Shown here: positions 24,428 through 33,281 of the stretch, one piece after another
Numbering within the stretch: position 1 is the first letter of the stretch
How the letters are laid out: each line of letters opens with the position of its first letter
Assembly: GCA_964589765.1 (NCBI GenBank)
Contig: CAZPUM010000007.1
Span: 1 to 53,011, forward strand
DNA length: 53,011 nucleotides
Source of the DNA: UBA525 sp964589765
GTDB lineage: Archaea; Nanobdellota; Nanobdellia; Woesearchaeales; UBA525
Direction of reading: 5' to 3'
The notes under the pieces: model-generated
Databases searched by the model: none
What the model was told of the DNA's origin: nothing
Seen by the model: the letters and a program-made list of their open reading frames with translations, nothing else
Translations under genes and position numbers: made by a program

Positions 24428-25552
24428 ATGGGCACAGTCGGTACAGACCAGGATAAGATAGACGCCGCAACGCGTCACAAGCTCAAAAGTTTCATTAAGA
24501 AACTTGAACAATACCGCGGACGCGGAACTGAGCTTGTGACTGTTTACGTGCCGTCAGGCTACTCTTTGGACATGATTATCAACCAGCTCCAGCAGGAGCA
24601 GGGTACTGCTGAAAACATCAAGTCCAAACAGACAAGAACAAATGTTATTGATGCTTTGGAAAGAATGATTCAGCACCTCAAGATGATGAAGAATACCCCT
24701 CCTAAGGGTCTTGCTGTTTTTTCAGGAAATATCAGCGACCAAGAGGGAAAGCAGGATGTACAGGTCTGGTCTGTTGAGATGCCTATTCCTAGCAGTCAAA
24801 GACTATACAGATGTGACAAAGAGTTCATTCTACATCCCTTAAGAGAAATAGTCGAACACGAAAACGTTTATGGTCTTGTTGTGCTTGATAGAAGAGATGG
24901 GATGATTGGTCTTCTGAAAGGAAAGAAAATAGTTCCAGTTGTTCAGACTCACTCTGAAGTCCCAGGTAAACACAAATCTGGGGGACAGTCTGCTATGAGG
25001 TTTGAACGTTTGAGGGAAGGCGCAACAATAGAACACTTCAAGAAGATTGCTGATTACATGAAAGACCAGTTCCTTCCTATGGGAGATGAGATAAAAGGGA
25101 TTATTATTGGTGGGCCGGATGTTACAGTAAACAAGTTCTTAGGTCATGATTATCTAACTGGGGATATTAAGAAGAAGGTTATTGGCACTAAAGCATTATC
25201 TTATACGGGCGAGTTTGGAATGCAGGAGCTTCTTGAAAAGTCTGATGACTTGCTCCAGGCTGAAGAGGTTGCTGAAGAGAAATCAATAATGCAGAAATTC
25301 TTCAAAGAACTTTCAATAGATTCGGGTCTGGCAGTTTATGGAAAGAAGGATGTTCTTGATGCAATCAGGCTGGGTGCTGTAGATACAGTTCTTCTAAGTG
25401 AAGCTCTGGATGATACGACTATTGAGGACTTTGAACAGGAAGCGGACGCAATGGGTACGAGTGTCAAACTTATTTCTACTGTCACCAGAGAAGGAGTTCA
25501 GCTTAAGGAGATGGGGAAGTTTGCGGGTATTCTTCGTTACAGTCTTGGATAA
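24428..25552 (+). CDS. prf1: peptide chain release factor aRF1
   Basis: The archaeal class 1 release factor that reads all three stop codons and triggers peptide release. NIKS is at 63-66 and the YxCxxxF motif at 127-133 (stop-codon reading); GGQ is at 185-187 within SGGQSAMRF (peptidyl-tRNA hydrolysis). At 374 residues it is shorter than the usual 410-420, the loss being in the C-terminal domain that contacts aRF3/aEF1A and ABCE1. A TTTTATAAAC box at 24397-24406 precedes the ATG by about 26 bases. The 3' end overlaps the convergent NUDIX gene by 50 bases. Confidence 0.93.
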   Translation: MGTVGTDQDKIDAATRHKLKSFIKKLEQYRGRGTELVTVYVPSGYSLDMIINQLQQEQGTAENIKSKQTRTNVIDALERMIQHLKMMKNTPPKGLAVFSGNISDQEGKQDVQVWSVEMPIPSSQRLYRCDKEFILHPLREIVEHENVYGLVVLDRRDGMIGLLKGKKIVPVVQTHSEVPGKHKSGGQSAMRFERLREGATIEHFKKIADYMKDQFLPMGDEIKGIIIGGPDVTVNKFLGHDYLTGDIKKKVIGTKALSYTGEFGMQELLEKSDDLLQAEEVAEEKSIMQKFFKELSIDSGLAVYGKKDVLDAIRLGAVDTVLLSEALDDTTIEDFEQEADAMGTSVKLISTVTREGVQLKEMGKFAGILRYSLG

Positions 25553-26072
25553 ACTTGTGGGCTCTCATAATCGCAACACACGTTGCCACTTCCACAATTT
25601 CTCCGTTCAAAACCATATTCACTGCTTTTTCAAGAGGCACCACAAAAGGTTCAATCTGTTCGTGTGGTTCTAGATTCATCTCGTGTTTTTCCAATTCACG
25701 TGCGAGAAAGAAATTCTCAACAGAAGGAGTTTTGCAAGAATAATTGTTCACTGTTCCCAGTGAGTCCCATTTTTTAGCAACAAAACCTGTCTCTTCCATC
25801 AATTCACTTTTAGCGGTCTCTAATGGGTTGGGGTGTTCTTCAATGCCTCCACTAGGTGCTTCAATTGTAATGGTATCAATTGCATATCTGTACTGCTTGA
25901 TTAGATATACATTTCCATCTGAATCAATAGGAATTATTGTCACGCCATCTGGAGTCATCAGTTTTGTAAAAACAAACTGTTTGTCATTATGGTCGAGAAC
26001 GGTGTTCTCTAAAACCTCCAGTCTGAACCCTTTATACTTGCTCTCGCTTTTTATTGTCTTCCAGGGTTTCAT
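25503..26072 (-). CDS. NUDIX hydrolase, ADP-ribose pyrophosphatase-like
   Basis: A 189-residue protein from the ATG at 26072, chosen because it overlaps the helicase stop as ATGA. The fold is like ADP-ribose pyrophosphatases: FVFTKLMTPDGVTIIPI, VYLIKQYRYAID, then a NUDIX box ending SELMEETGF. The box is slightly unusual, with Ser instead of Arg before the Glu pair and a region one residue shorter than normal. Activity on ADP-ribose or another nucleoside diphosphate is likely but unproven. It shares 50 bases with the end of prf1. Confidence 0.75.
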   Translation of the reverse strand: MKPWKTIKSESKYKGFRLEVLENTVLDHNDKQFVFTKLMTPDGVTIIPIDSDGNVYLIKQYRYAIDTITIEAPSGGIEEHPNPLETAKSELMEETGFVAKKWDSLGTVNNYSCKTPSVENFFLARELEKHEMNLEPHEQIEPFVVPLEKAVNMVLNGEIVEVATCVAIMRAHKFIQDCNEEYPQTSPSP

Positions 26073-27382
26073 CTGCGACGCATACTCTGTTTCCAACCTT
26101 TTTGAGGTTTTGAGCTACTACTGGAAGTTCTTCTTGGGCTGGAGCCACCTCTATTGCCTCCATAACTTCTGGAAGATTCACGTCGGGGTCCGCCGGTTCC
26201 TGGTCTGCCTCTTCCGGGTCCACCTCTTCCAGGTCCGCCTCTGTTGTCAGAATCAATTCTAAATCCATAGTTTTTGAAATCCCCTGATTCAAACTTTTCA
26301 GGTTGTTGAGGAACAATGTTTAGAACATCTTGGAAAGCATCAAAATCCCTGTCTTCAAGAAGTGTGATTGCTTTACCTTTCTTTCCAGCCCTGGCGGTTC
26401 TTCCAATTCTGTGAATATAATCTTCAGGGTTCTGTGGAACGTCGTAGTTGATAACGTGGCTGACTTCCTGAATGTCTAAACCGCGTGCAGCCACGTCTGT
26501 TGCAACGAGTGCTCGAATTTTTCCTTTTCGAAAATTCTGCATAACGGAGTTTCGCCTCGCCTGAGTCATACCTCCGTGAAGTTCTTCTGCACGGCTGTCG
26601 TATCTTTTCAGGTTCTTGGCAACAATCTCTGCGGTTCTTCTGGTGGCGCAGAATATGATTGCCTTCTCCAATATTTCGCTTTCAAGGAGGTGCATTAGCA
26701 AACTGAACTTTTTGTTGTGTGGAACAACATAGTAGAACTGAGGTAGAACCTCTTGTTCAACGTGTGTGCTTGTCTTGATATGATGAGGCTCGTTCAAGTG
26801 TCTCTGTGCGAGTTTCTTAATCTCATCAGGCATGGTTGCGCTGAATAGAAGCATCTGTCTGTTGTCGGGTAAACTGTTGATAATTGATTCAATATCTTCA
26901 ATAAAACCCATGTCAAGCATTCTGTCTGCTTCATCAAGAACTAAACATCGAACATTTTCTGTTTTCAAAGTTCCTCTTTCTAAATGGTCCAGTAATCTTC
27001 CTGGGGTGCCAACAACAATTTCTGCACCCGCTTCAAGTTCATCAATCTGTGGGTTGATGCTTACTCCTCCATAAACAGTGGCAACATTGATTTTTTTAAA
27101 CTTCAATATCTTACGAAGTTCTATTGAAATCTGCTGTGTTAATTCTCGCGTGGGTGCAATAACTATAACCTGTGGAAACTGGCTTGACTGCATATGGTGA
27201 ACCATTGCTATTCCGAAAGCAAATGTCTTTCCGCTTCCGGTTTTTGCCTGTCCGATGATATCGGCGCCTTCAATTCCCAAAGGGATTGTTTCCGCTTGAA
27301 TCTCTGTCGGTGTTTCAAAACCAAGATGGTCTATGGCTTTGATAATGTCTTTATCGTGTACTATCTCTTTGAATGTAGTCAT
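26069..27382 (-). CDS. DEAD-box RNA helicase with RGG-like tail
   Basis: A 437-residue ATP-dependent RNA helicase. Motif I is AKTGSGKT, Ia PTRELTQQ, II LDEAD, III SATMP, and the second domain ends with HRIGRTARAGKKG (motif VI). The Q-motif region at the N-terminus (FETPTEIQAETIP) is present. The last 55 residues are rich in Gly, Arg and Ser (GRGGPGRGRPGTGG), a typical RNA-binding tail. It would unwind short RNA duplexes in ribosome assembly or RNA decay. The stop overlaps the NUDIX start. Confidence 0.9.
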   Translation of the reverse strand: MTTFKEIVHDKDIIKAIDHLGFETPTEIQAETIPLGIEGADIIGQAKTGSGKTFAFGIAMVHHMQSSQFPQVIVIAPTRELTQQISIELRKILKFKKINVATVYGGVSINPQIDELEAGAEIVVGTPGRLLDHLERGTLKTENVRCLVLDEADRMLDMGFIEDIESIINSLPDNRQMLLFSATMPDEIKKLAQRHLNEPHHIKTSTHVEQEVLPQFYYVVPHNKKFSLLMHLLESEILEKAIIFCATRRTAEIVAKNLKRYDSRAEELHGGMTQARRNSVMQNFRKGKIRALVATDVAARGLDIQEVSHVINYDVPQNPEDYIHRIGRTARAGKKGKAITLLEDRDFDAFQDVLNIVPQQPEKFESGDFKNYGFRIDSDNRGGPGRGGPGRGRPGTGGPRRESSRSYGGNRGGSSPRRTSSSSSKPQKGWKQSMRRR

Positions 27383-27404
27383 ATATCTCTAAGAAGTTAC
27401 TTAT

Positions 27405-28949
27405 TCACTTCTTCTCCTCCTTCTGTACAGGGTCTCCTGCCTCTCGAAACTCCAGTTTTCTGTTGAGGAGAGCGCGTACAGTGGGAGCAAGTTTGTCCTT
27501 GTGAACTCGAACTTGTTCTTCAGTATCCCTGTCTCGCAGGGTTATAGTGCCATCCTCTTTCGTCTGGTAATCGATTGTAATACAATAGGGGGTTCCGTCT
27601 TCTGATGCTCTCAGATATCTTCTGCCGACACTTCCTGAAGTGTCGAAACTGCACGTAAACTGTGTGCTTAGGTCTGAGTAGATTTCATGTGCCAACTCAG
27701 GCAACCCATCTTTTTTCATCAGTGGGAAAACTCCTACTTTTATAGGTGCAAGCATTGCGGGTATATGGAAAGTTGTTTTTCCCTGCTTTACATCCTGTGG
27801 ATTGTAAAAAATATCTAATAATGCGAAAGCGATTCTGTCCACACCGAAAGCAATTTCCAGAACGTGTGGAATCTCTTTCTTATGACTCTCATCGCTTACG
27901 CCTAAATCGCGACCACTGTGTTTCGCGTGCTGTTCAAGGTCGTAAGATGTTCTGTCGTGAACACCGCACATTTCAATCCAGCCGAAACTGTTGAGTAAGA
28001 CTTCAATGTCCCAAGCGTCATCAGCGTAAAAAGCGATTTCGTCTTTTGTATGTTGTCTAAGTCTTATGTTTTCTGAGGGAATACCTGCATTTGTGAAAAG
28101 TTTGTATGATAACCAAACTGTGTATGCGTAAGCCTGATTTTTAAAAAGCCCTATCTTCATTGCTTCTTCAAGGCTTATTTCGACATAATCCTCCTCTTTA
28201 TTCTGTGCATCGGCAGACCACAGGGGTAGTTTAACATCTTTGATAGTTTCAAACTTTCCGAACTGTTGCTTTTGGTCTTTGAAAATGAAAAGTTGTCCTT
28301 CAGCCTGTGTAAACTCCCTCATTCTAAGGACTGATTGTCTTGGGCTGATTTCATTCCTGTAAGCTTTTCCAATCTGGAACACTCCGAAAGGCAGTTTCTT
28401 TCTGAAATACTCAAAGAATCTTAAGAACGGAAGGTATGTTGTTGTAGCTGTTTCTGGACGGTTATATGCCTCGAGGTTAAGACCTACAGTTGTCTTCATC
28501 ATTAAACTGTGGTTCCTTATCTCTTTCTTGAATGGGCTTCCATTTGGAGCTGTAATGTTGTTTTCTTCAATAATCTTGAGATACTCTTTTGGCTTGATTA
28601 CTTTTCCAGGGAACAGTTCTTCCAGAAGTTTGTCAACTCTGAAAATACTGCCGTCTTCGGCTTCAATAAGAGGGTCTGAGAATCCTCCCAGGTGTCCGCT
28701 CGCTTCCCAAACCTTTGTCGGTACAACTGTTGGGCACTCTACTTCCCAGAAATTGTTTACTCTGAAAGTCTCTCGGATTTTCTGTTCTACGTTGTTTTTT
28801 AGCAGTTTACCGAGAGGTGCGTAGTCATAGAATCCACTCAATCCGCCATAAAGCTCTGGAGATGGACCCCAAATGAAGCCCTTCTGCTGGATGAATGCGT
28901 GCAGATCCTGAAGGAACTCCGCCGACGCTGGAGGCGCGGTTTTTGTCAT
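27405..28949 (-). CDS. glyS: glycyl-tRNA synthetase (alpha2, archaeal/eukaryotic type)
   Basis: A 514-residue class II synthetase charging tRNA-Gly. Motif 1 lies in GFYDYAPLGKLLKNN, motif 2 in YRNEISPRQSVLRMREFTQ and motif 3 in AFGVDRIAFALL; the C-terminal anticodon-binding domain starts near MLAPIKVGVFPL. The ATG at 28949 is preferred over the upstream GTG at 28958 because a minus-strand TTTATAAAG box is centred about 29 bases before the ATG. It lies 22 bases upstream of the DEAD-box gene. Confidence 0.93.
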   Translation of the reverse strand: MTKTAPPASAEFLQDLHAFIQQKGFIWGPSPELYGGLSGFYDYAPLGKLLKNNVEQKIRETFRVNNFWEVECPTVVPTKVWEASGHLGGFSDPLIEAEDGSIFRVDKLLEELFPGKVIKPKEYLKIIEENNITAPNGSPFKKEIRNHSLMMKTTVGLNLEAYNRPETATTTYLPFLRFFEYFRKKLPFGVFQIGKAYRNEISPRQSVLRMREFTQAEGQLFIFKDQKQQFGKFETIKDVKLPLWSADAQNKEEDYVEISLEEAMKIGLFKNQAYAYTVWLSYKLFTNAGIPSENIRLRQHTKDEIAFYADDAWDIEVLLNSFGWIEMCGVHDRTSYDLEQHAKHSGRDLGVSDESHKKEIPHVLEIAFGVDRIAFALLDIFYNPQDVKQGKTTFHIPAMLAPIKVGVFPLMKKDGLPELAHEIYSDLSTQFTCSFDTSGSVGRRYLRASEDGTPYCITIDYQTKEDGTITLRDRDTEEQVRVHKDKLAPTVRALLNRKLEFREAGDPVQKEEKK

Positions 28950-28988
28950 ATATAGCACGGGTTCATCAGACCTTTATAAAGCTGATGT

Positions 28989-29303
28989 CTACTTTTTATT
29001 GCTTCCAGGGGGAAGCATAGTGTACTCAACCATTTTGTCATCATAGTTACAAACGAACACGATTTGGGGTGCACCTGCAGGCCTTACATCCATTGTTCCA
29101 CCTGTCAGTCTACAGTCCTTGAAAAAGGTGTGCAACTCATTTGACTTGACAAACGCCCAAGCGGTAAGTTTATCCTCGCTCCGCTGGTCAACCAGAACGG
29201 CAACCATGGAGGCCAAAAGGATAATTATAACCGACAGGCCGGCATACACTAAAACCTCGCGACGGGGTTTGTTTGTCTTTTTGGCACTTTTTTTCTTAGC
29301 CAT
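28989..29303 (-). CDS. small single-pass membrane protein, 104 residues
   Basis: A Lys-rich cytosolic N-terminus (MAKKKSAKKTNKPRRE) is followed by one membrane segment at about residues 18-38 and an external domain with two cysteines (FKDCRLTGG and IVFVCNYDD) that could form a disulfide. No family was recognised. It is divergent from tRNA-Phe and lies 40 bases upstream of glyS on the same strand. Confidence 0.55.
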   Translation of the reverse strand: MAKKKSAKKTNKPRREVLVYAGLSVIIILLASMVAVLVDQRSEDKLTAWAFVKSNELHTFFKDCRLTGGTMDVRPAGAPQIVFVCNYDDKMVEYTMLPPGSNKK

Positions 29304-29349
29304 TCATTGTTTTTTATAAAACCGGTTTTTATACTCTTCTCTCAAAAGG

Positions 29350-29357
29350 TTTAAAAG
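29350..29357 (+). promoter_or_regulatory. TATA box of tRNA-Phe
   Basis: TTTAAAAG is centred 28 bases before the first base of the tRNA gene, so transcription would begin at or next to the mature 5' end. Confidence 0.5.
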
Positions 29358-29381
29358 AGATATACTTTCCCATGTTAGCAA

Positions 29382-29453
29382 GGGCCTGTAGCTCAGCGGG
29401 AGAGCGCGCCACTGAAGCTGGTGAGGTCGCTGGTTCGAATCCGGCCGGGCCCA
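29382..29453 (+). tRNA. tRNA-Phe (anticodon GAA)
   Basis: A complete cloverleaf: acceptor GGGCCTG/CGGGCCC, D arm GCTC/GAGC, anticodon stem CGCCA/TGGTG with loop CTGAAGC (anticodon 29414-29416), T arm GCTGG/CCGGC with TTCGAAT, and discriminator A at 29453. There is no intron and no encoded CCA. Its last 14 bases are repeated 63 bases downstream. Confidence 0.95.
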
Positions 29454-29454
29454 T
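29440..29454 (+). repeat. direct repeat copy 1, overlapping the tRNA-Phe 3' end
   Basis: The 15 bases TCCGGCCGGGCCCAT occur here at the end of tRNA-Phe and again at 29503-29517. This is the arrangement left by an element integrating at a tRNA 3' end, but no integrase gene lies nearby and the spacer is only 48 bases. Confidence 0.6.
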
Positions 29455-29502
29455 TAACGTAGTTAAGGAACCAACGGACACCACGAACTCGTTCGAGACG
29501 TG

Positions 29503-29517
29503 TCCGGCCGGGCCCAT
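29503..29517 (+). repeat. direct repeat copy 2 of the tRNA-Phe 3' end
   Basis: An exact copy of the bases at 29440-29454. It is preceded by an inverted repeat, GGACAC near 29476 with GTGTCC near 29500, enclosing CGAAC/GTTCG, so the copy sits at the end of a small potential hairpin. A T-run follows directly and may serve as terminator of the tRNA transcript or as TATA flank of the next gene. Confidence 0.55.
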
Positions 29518-29547
29518 TTTTTTATACTGAGTTCAAACCCCCTTCTC

Positions 29548-30156
29548 ATGGAAGATGTGTATCCTAAGGTTAAATCTGCTATTGAGCGTGGCCTCACAGG
29601 CCAATTGCTTTACAACTGGAATGCGGACCCGAGTATTGAGTTAGGATTTAATGAACTGCCAATCGTAGTAAAACAATCAGCATTCTTCGGGAAAACCGAT
29701 TCGATATCTTCAGTTGCTGAATTGGCTAAAAGAACAGGAAAAGAGGTCCCTTTTGCAACATCTTTAGTGGGGGATACAGTGGGTCAGGTATTTGTAGGCA
29801 AACTTGGAAGTTACGGCCTTTGTGATTGGGAGAGGGGGGATTTACTGGAACGGGCTCTCAACTCAGATGGTCTGGTCTCCTTGGGTCATACGCACCCGCG
29901 CAATTGTGGAGCAATATGTTCCGATGCGATGTGGAACTCCTGGGAGTTAAGTGGGTTAGGCGCAATAGGTAAACGTTTGAGAGAATCAAATCATTGCGAT
30001 ACTTACGGTGGAGATTATGTTGAGATGCTTATCCGTTCAAGGGATAAAGGATTCTCAGATTTGTTCTGGATTCTCTCACCGAGAAAGAACCATGCGGGAG
30101 TCTTTCAAATAAAAGAAAAAGGAAAAGTGATATACCGTCCTTGGCATATCGATTAA
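29548..30156 (+). CDS. possible JAMM/MPN-type metalloprotease-like protein
   Basis: A 202-residue protein from the ATG at 29548, about 25 bases after a TTTTTTATACTG box; the longer frame to 29500 would run through the tRNA-derived repeat. The stretch VSLGHTHPRNCGAICSDAMW has an HxHP and a following S-D, which resembles the JAMM zinc motif HxHP(x)nSxxD but with altered spacing of the aspartate. A GDTVGQVFVGKLG strand region precedes it. The match is partial, so a JAMM-fold protein without proven catalysis is the best guess. Confidence 0.4.
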   Translation: MEDVYPKVKSAIERGLTGQLLYNWNADPSIELGFNELPIVVKQSAFFGKTDSISSVAELAKRTGKEVPFATSLVGDTVGQVFVGKLGSYGLCDWERGDLLERALNSDGLVSLGHTHPRNCGAICSDAMWNSWELSGLGAIGKRLRESNHCDTYGGDYVEMLIRSRDKGFSDLFWILSPRKNHAGVFQIKEKGKVIYRPWHID

Positions 30157-31010
30157 ACCTTCTTCCACACAGTGTACATCTTTGCAAGATAGATTATTGC
30201 CAAGGGCAAAATCAATGCTGAGATGATTCCCGAAATCACGGTGTAAATCAGGTCACCAAGTAAGGGTACCAGAAGATTCAAACCCATCTGTAGCAGACTC
30301 AGTGGTAACAGTACTATAAGTCCAAGCGCCATCCAGATGGTAAAGTATGCCACGAGGAATAGGAAGAGGAACAGAACAGTCCACCAGAACTTGTTTTTTG
30401 TAATGTTCCATGCCTTCTTCATGCTTGCTACAACTCCAAGGTTGTCAAGTACCAAAGCGTAAGTACTGAAATAAAGTTTGACCGTCAGGAATATGGCGGG
30501 TATTAATCCTATTAGAAAGAAAAGCAACGCTATAGGCACGGAAACTGCCCAGTGCAAAGCTCCTTGTGATGACAGTAAAATCAGTCCAATGGGAACGCCC
30601 CAATGGATTATTATCAAAGGAACGAAGATGATAGAAAGCAAAGCTGCGAGTCCTATGTATCTCCAGAATACTCCAAGGGAGTTTCCGATGCTCTCTCCAA
30701 TTGTTTCGGTCTTTTTTGTTTCGCTACCTCTTGTTATCCCTATAAACATCAGAGCCTGGAGTGCAATCATAACTATAAGGCCCAGAAGATACACCACAAT
30801 AAGAGCCCCCAGCATCCCTGTTGTCCCTGTGAACTCTTCACCGGACCATCCTGCCATTGCCATAAGCCCTATCAGTAGGACCTGCCATATGACCATAGGA
30901 ACATAGAATAGTAGAAAAGAGAGTGATAGAAACAACTTCTTTCTTTCCCAGAATGTGCTCCAAGTGTCTTTGTAAGTTTGTGCTAAATATTCGCCCGGTG
31001 ATTTTGCCAT
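30153..31010 (-). CDS. polytopic membrane protein of unknown function
   Basis: A 285-residue protein with a short amphipathic N-terminus (YKDTWSTFWERKKLF) and about six membrane segments. The central YALVLDNLGVVASMKKAWNITKNKFWW pattern, split here only by reading order, is common to DUF975-like and related archaeal membrane proteins and marks a cytosolic loop before the last segments. The role is unknown. It lies 24 bases downstream of the pilus platform gene, so it may belong to that operon, and converges on the JAMM-like gene with a four-base overlap. Confidence 0.55.
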   Translation of the reverse strand: MAKSPGEYLAQTYKDTWSTFWERKKLFLSLSFLLFYVPMVIWQVLLIGLMAMAGWSGEEFTGTTGMLGALIVVYLLGLIVMIALQALMFIGITRGSETKKTETIGESIGNSLGVFWRYIGLAALLSIIFVPLIIIHWGVPIGLILLSSQGALHWAVSVPIALLFFLIGLIPAIFLTVKLYFSTYALVLDNLGVVASMKKAWNITKNKFWWTVLFLFLFLVAYFTIWMALGLIVLLPLSLLQMGLNLLVPLLGDLIYTVISGIISALILPLAIIYLAKMYTVWKKV

Positions 31011-31034
31011 AATGCCTCTATTTTTACTTCATTA

Positions 31035-33281
31035 TTAAACATTGCTGATTGAACCTGCAATTAAGCCGAATAAAACTATGGTTATTCCTGCAATAACCAC
31101 ATACAGTATTGTGCTTCTGACCAGGTTTTTTCCAAGACTGTCCTGTTCCGCCAAGGGGTCCGTTCCGTTCTCGATTCCGTTCACCATAACACATAGTATG
31201 TATGTGATTTGGACAACGTAGATTCCTACAATTGTCTGGAAGTGATAAGTAGGAATTCCTCCTTGGCCGAATATACTCAAAAGAGAACCACCTGCTCCAG
31301 CCCCCTCCAGTCCACTTGTTGCGTTCTGTAAATCTGAGAGTCTCTGTCCAATAGCTCCAAGAATACTGCTAATCATGCTTGTGATACCGATTACTATTCC
31401 TGCGATAACAGGTGTCAAGAAGGCTATTTGAGATTTCATGCTACTGATAACATCGGCCATTAGATCTTTCAAGCGCTCATCAACACGGTGCATCTGTTTG
31501 ATGTACTCTGAAACACTAATTATTGCCTGGGAGGCGATGATAGGTCCTTTTTTGCTGGATTCAACAAGAACCTTCATACTTGATTCAATAACGTTGCTTG
31601 GAAACGTCAATAGAGCGCCTCTCTCTTTGTCAAAAATAGCGTCATTAACTGACATTCCAAGTTTGCTGATGTTTGTTGTGACAATGTCAAAAAACTTTCC
31701 TGTTTTAGAACCTTCTAATACATCTGAAACTTTACTGAAAGCTATCTCTGCAGGTAGCCCATCAGCCAGTCTGTTTCCTAATTGGAAAAGAGAGCTTGCA
31801 AACTCCTGTTCAAGCTTCTTGGTTTCATCGCGAATTTTCATTATGTGTTTGCTTTTTAGACTGAACACCAATCCAAAGGAGAGACCTAAACCTAACGGAA
31901 GGAATAAACTGAATAGTATTGCTCCTAATCCGTAAGGTCCTAGTGTGAAACTGTCACCGTTATCCAGATTAATCTCTCTGTAGTTCAAGAAGAAATAGCT
32001 TGCAGAGTTGTACTCTTCAGTTCCGTACTCTACTTCAAGCATATCCCCATTTGGCATTATAACATAATCAATTCCTGGGTTTGCATAGTAGAAAGCCAGA
32101 GGGAAAATTCCGATAATTAACAGGGCTATTCCGATTACTGCACCAATCATTACGGGTGAAAGTGTCAGGACATCTTTCCCGCCAAGAGGTATTCTTAATC
32201 CTTTAAACTTTTTCAGTTCAGGATTTAATTCAGTAATATCTGCAGTACCATACCCTGTAGGTCTTGTGGACAAAATCTGCTTTGCCAAAAGATAAACAAT
32301 CACAGGCAAAGCAACGTTGTATACCAGGGCCATATGATACCATTTAACCTCGGGTACAAAGTTCACCATTAGAGGCAGGATAACCAACCCGAGGATTGGA
32401 AGAATAACTCCTAACATGTGGAGTGTTGTCAAAGGGCTCTTTAGGTTGTGAGCGTAATGAAGCATCTTTTCGTAGGTCTCATCAAGCATAACACTCAGTG
32501 ACTTGTCTAGGAGATCTATGCGCCTTGCTTCGCTTGACTCCAAAAGACTTCCTTCAATCAGATGCATACTTTCTAGAAATTCAGGATTCCACTCTCGCCA
32601 TCTGTCTAAATAAGTATCAAGAGATTCTTTAACGGATTCGTACTTTTCGGTCTCAATATCCCAAATAACTTTTTTCATATCAAGACTCAAAGGTGGTGCG
32701 AGGTGGTCGCCCGCAAAATCTATTGCCAGTTCAAGGTTGCTTGTGTGTCTCATGTATGTAACTATGTAAAAAACACACAAGACCATCTGGTTGCTGGCTT
32801 TCATTCGCCAAGTGTTGGCAAAAAAATAGGGGAGTTTCTGTAATGGTATGATTGCGGCAAGTCCCGCGAATATTCCGAACAGTAAAACAAACAAAGAGCC
32901 GTACTGTTCGGGTGATTCAATGCCCATCGCAGTTGCGATGCCCATAGGTAATACGAAAGTTAGGAGTGTGATCATGATGATGAAAACAACAGGTGCCAAA
33001 AGTGCGAATGACATCACGCCCTTTGGGTCTGTTTCAAGGTGACATGCATCGATGGCTGCCTGCATCTTGGGCACTTCTTTTTTGTCAGGGTTCGCGTTAA
33101 CGATTTTTCCAGAAAAGTTACATGCCTTCTCATAGAAGCTTAGTCTTTTTGGCAAGTACTGTTCTTTGAACTCTTTATACTGTCTGCTTGACAGTTCGGG
33201 TTCGGATTGGCGTTGAGGAGCAAGTGATTCGTTGATTTTCTCTATGTATTTCCGCGTCAGGTCATCTTCACCTAGACTCAT
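31035..33281 (-). CDS. type IV pilus/archaellum-like platform protein with two T2SF domains (FlaJ/TadC family)
   Basis: A 748-residue inner-membrane platform protein from the ATG at 33281, which overlaps the ATPase stop as ATGA. Two cytosolic helical T2SF domains are visible, one near residues 160-320 and another near 500-660 (EFASSLFQLGNRLADGLPAE is the usual entry helix), each bounded by membrane segments; the chain ends with further segments after a Gly-rich loop. The family works with the ATPase to assemble pilins. Fusion of two domains in one chain is seen in archaeal FlaJ/TadC relatives. Confidence 0.8.
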   Translation of the reverse strand: MSLGEDDLTRKYIEKINESLAPQRQSEPELSSRQYKEFKEQYLPKRLSFYEKACNFSGKIVNANPDKKEVPKMQAAIDACHLETDPKGVMSFALLAPVVFIIMITLLTFVLPMGIATAMGIESPEQYGSLFVLLFGIFAGLAAIIPLQKLPYFFANTWRMKASNQMVLCVFYIVTYMRHTSNLELAIDFAGDHLAPPLSLDMKKVIWDIETEKYESVKESLDTYLDRWREWNPEFLESMHLIEGSLLESSEARRIDLLDKSLSVMLDETYEKMLHYAHNLKSPLTTLHMLGVILPILGLVILPLMVNFVPEVKWYHMALVYNVALPVIVYLLAKQILSTRPTGYGTADITELNPELKKFKGLRIPLGGKDVLTLSPVMIGAVIGIALLIIGIFPLAFYYANPGIDYVIMPNGDMLEVEYGTEEYNSASYFFLNYREINLDNGDSFTLGPYGLGAILFSLFLPLGLGLSFGLVFSLKSKHIMKIRDETKKLEQEFASSLFQLGNRLADGLPAEIAFSKVSDVLEGSKTGKFFDIVTTNISKLGMSVNDAIFDKERGALLTFPSNVIESSMKVLVESSKKGPIIASQAIISVSEYIKQMHRVDERLKDLMADVISSMKSQIAFLTPVIAGIVIGITSMISSILGAIGQRLSDLQNATSGLEGAGAGGSLLSIFGQGGIPTYHFQTIVGIYVVQITYILCVMVNGIENGTDPLAEQDSLGKNLVRSTILYVVIAGITIVLFGLIAGSISNV

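Noticed and set aside
29329..29517. Minus-strand frame across tRNA-Phe
   Set aside because: Its translation (GFEPATSPASVARSPAEL) is the well-known spurious product of reading a tRNA gene backwards.
29440..29517. An integrated mobile element bounded by the tRNA-Phe repeats
   Set aside because: Only 48 bases separate the copies and no integrase or recombinase gene is present in the window.
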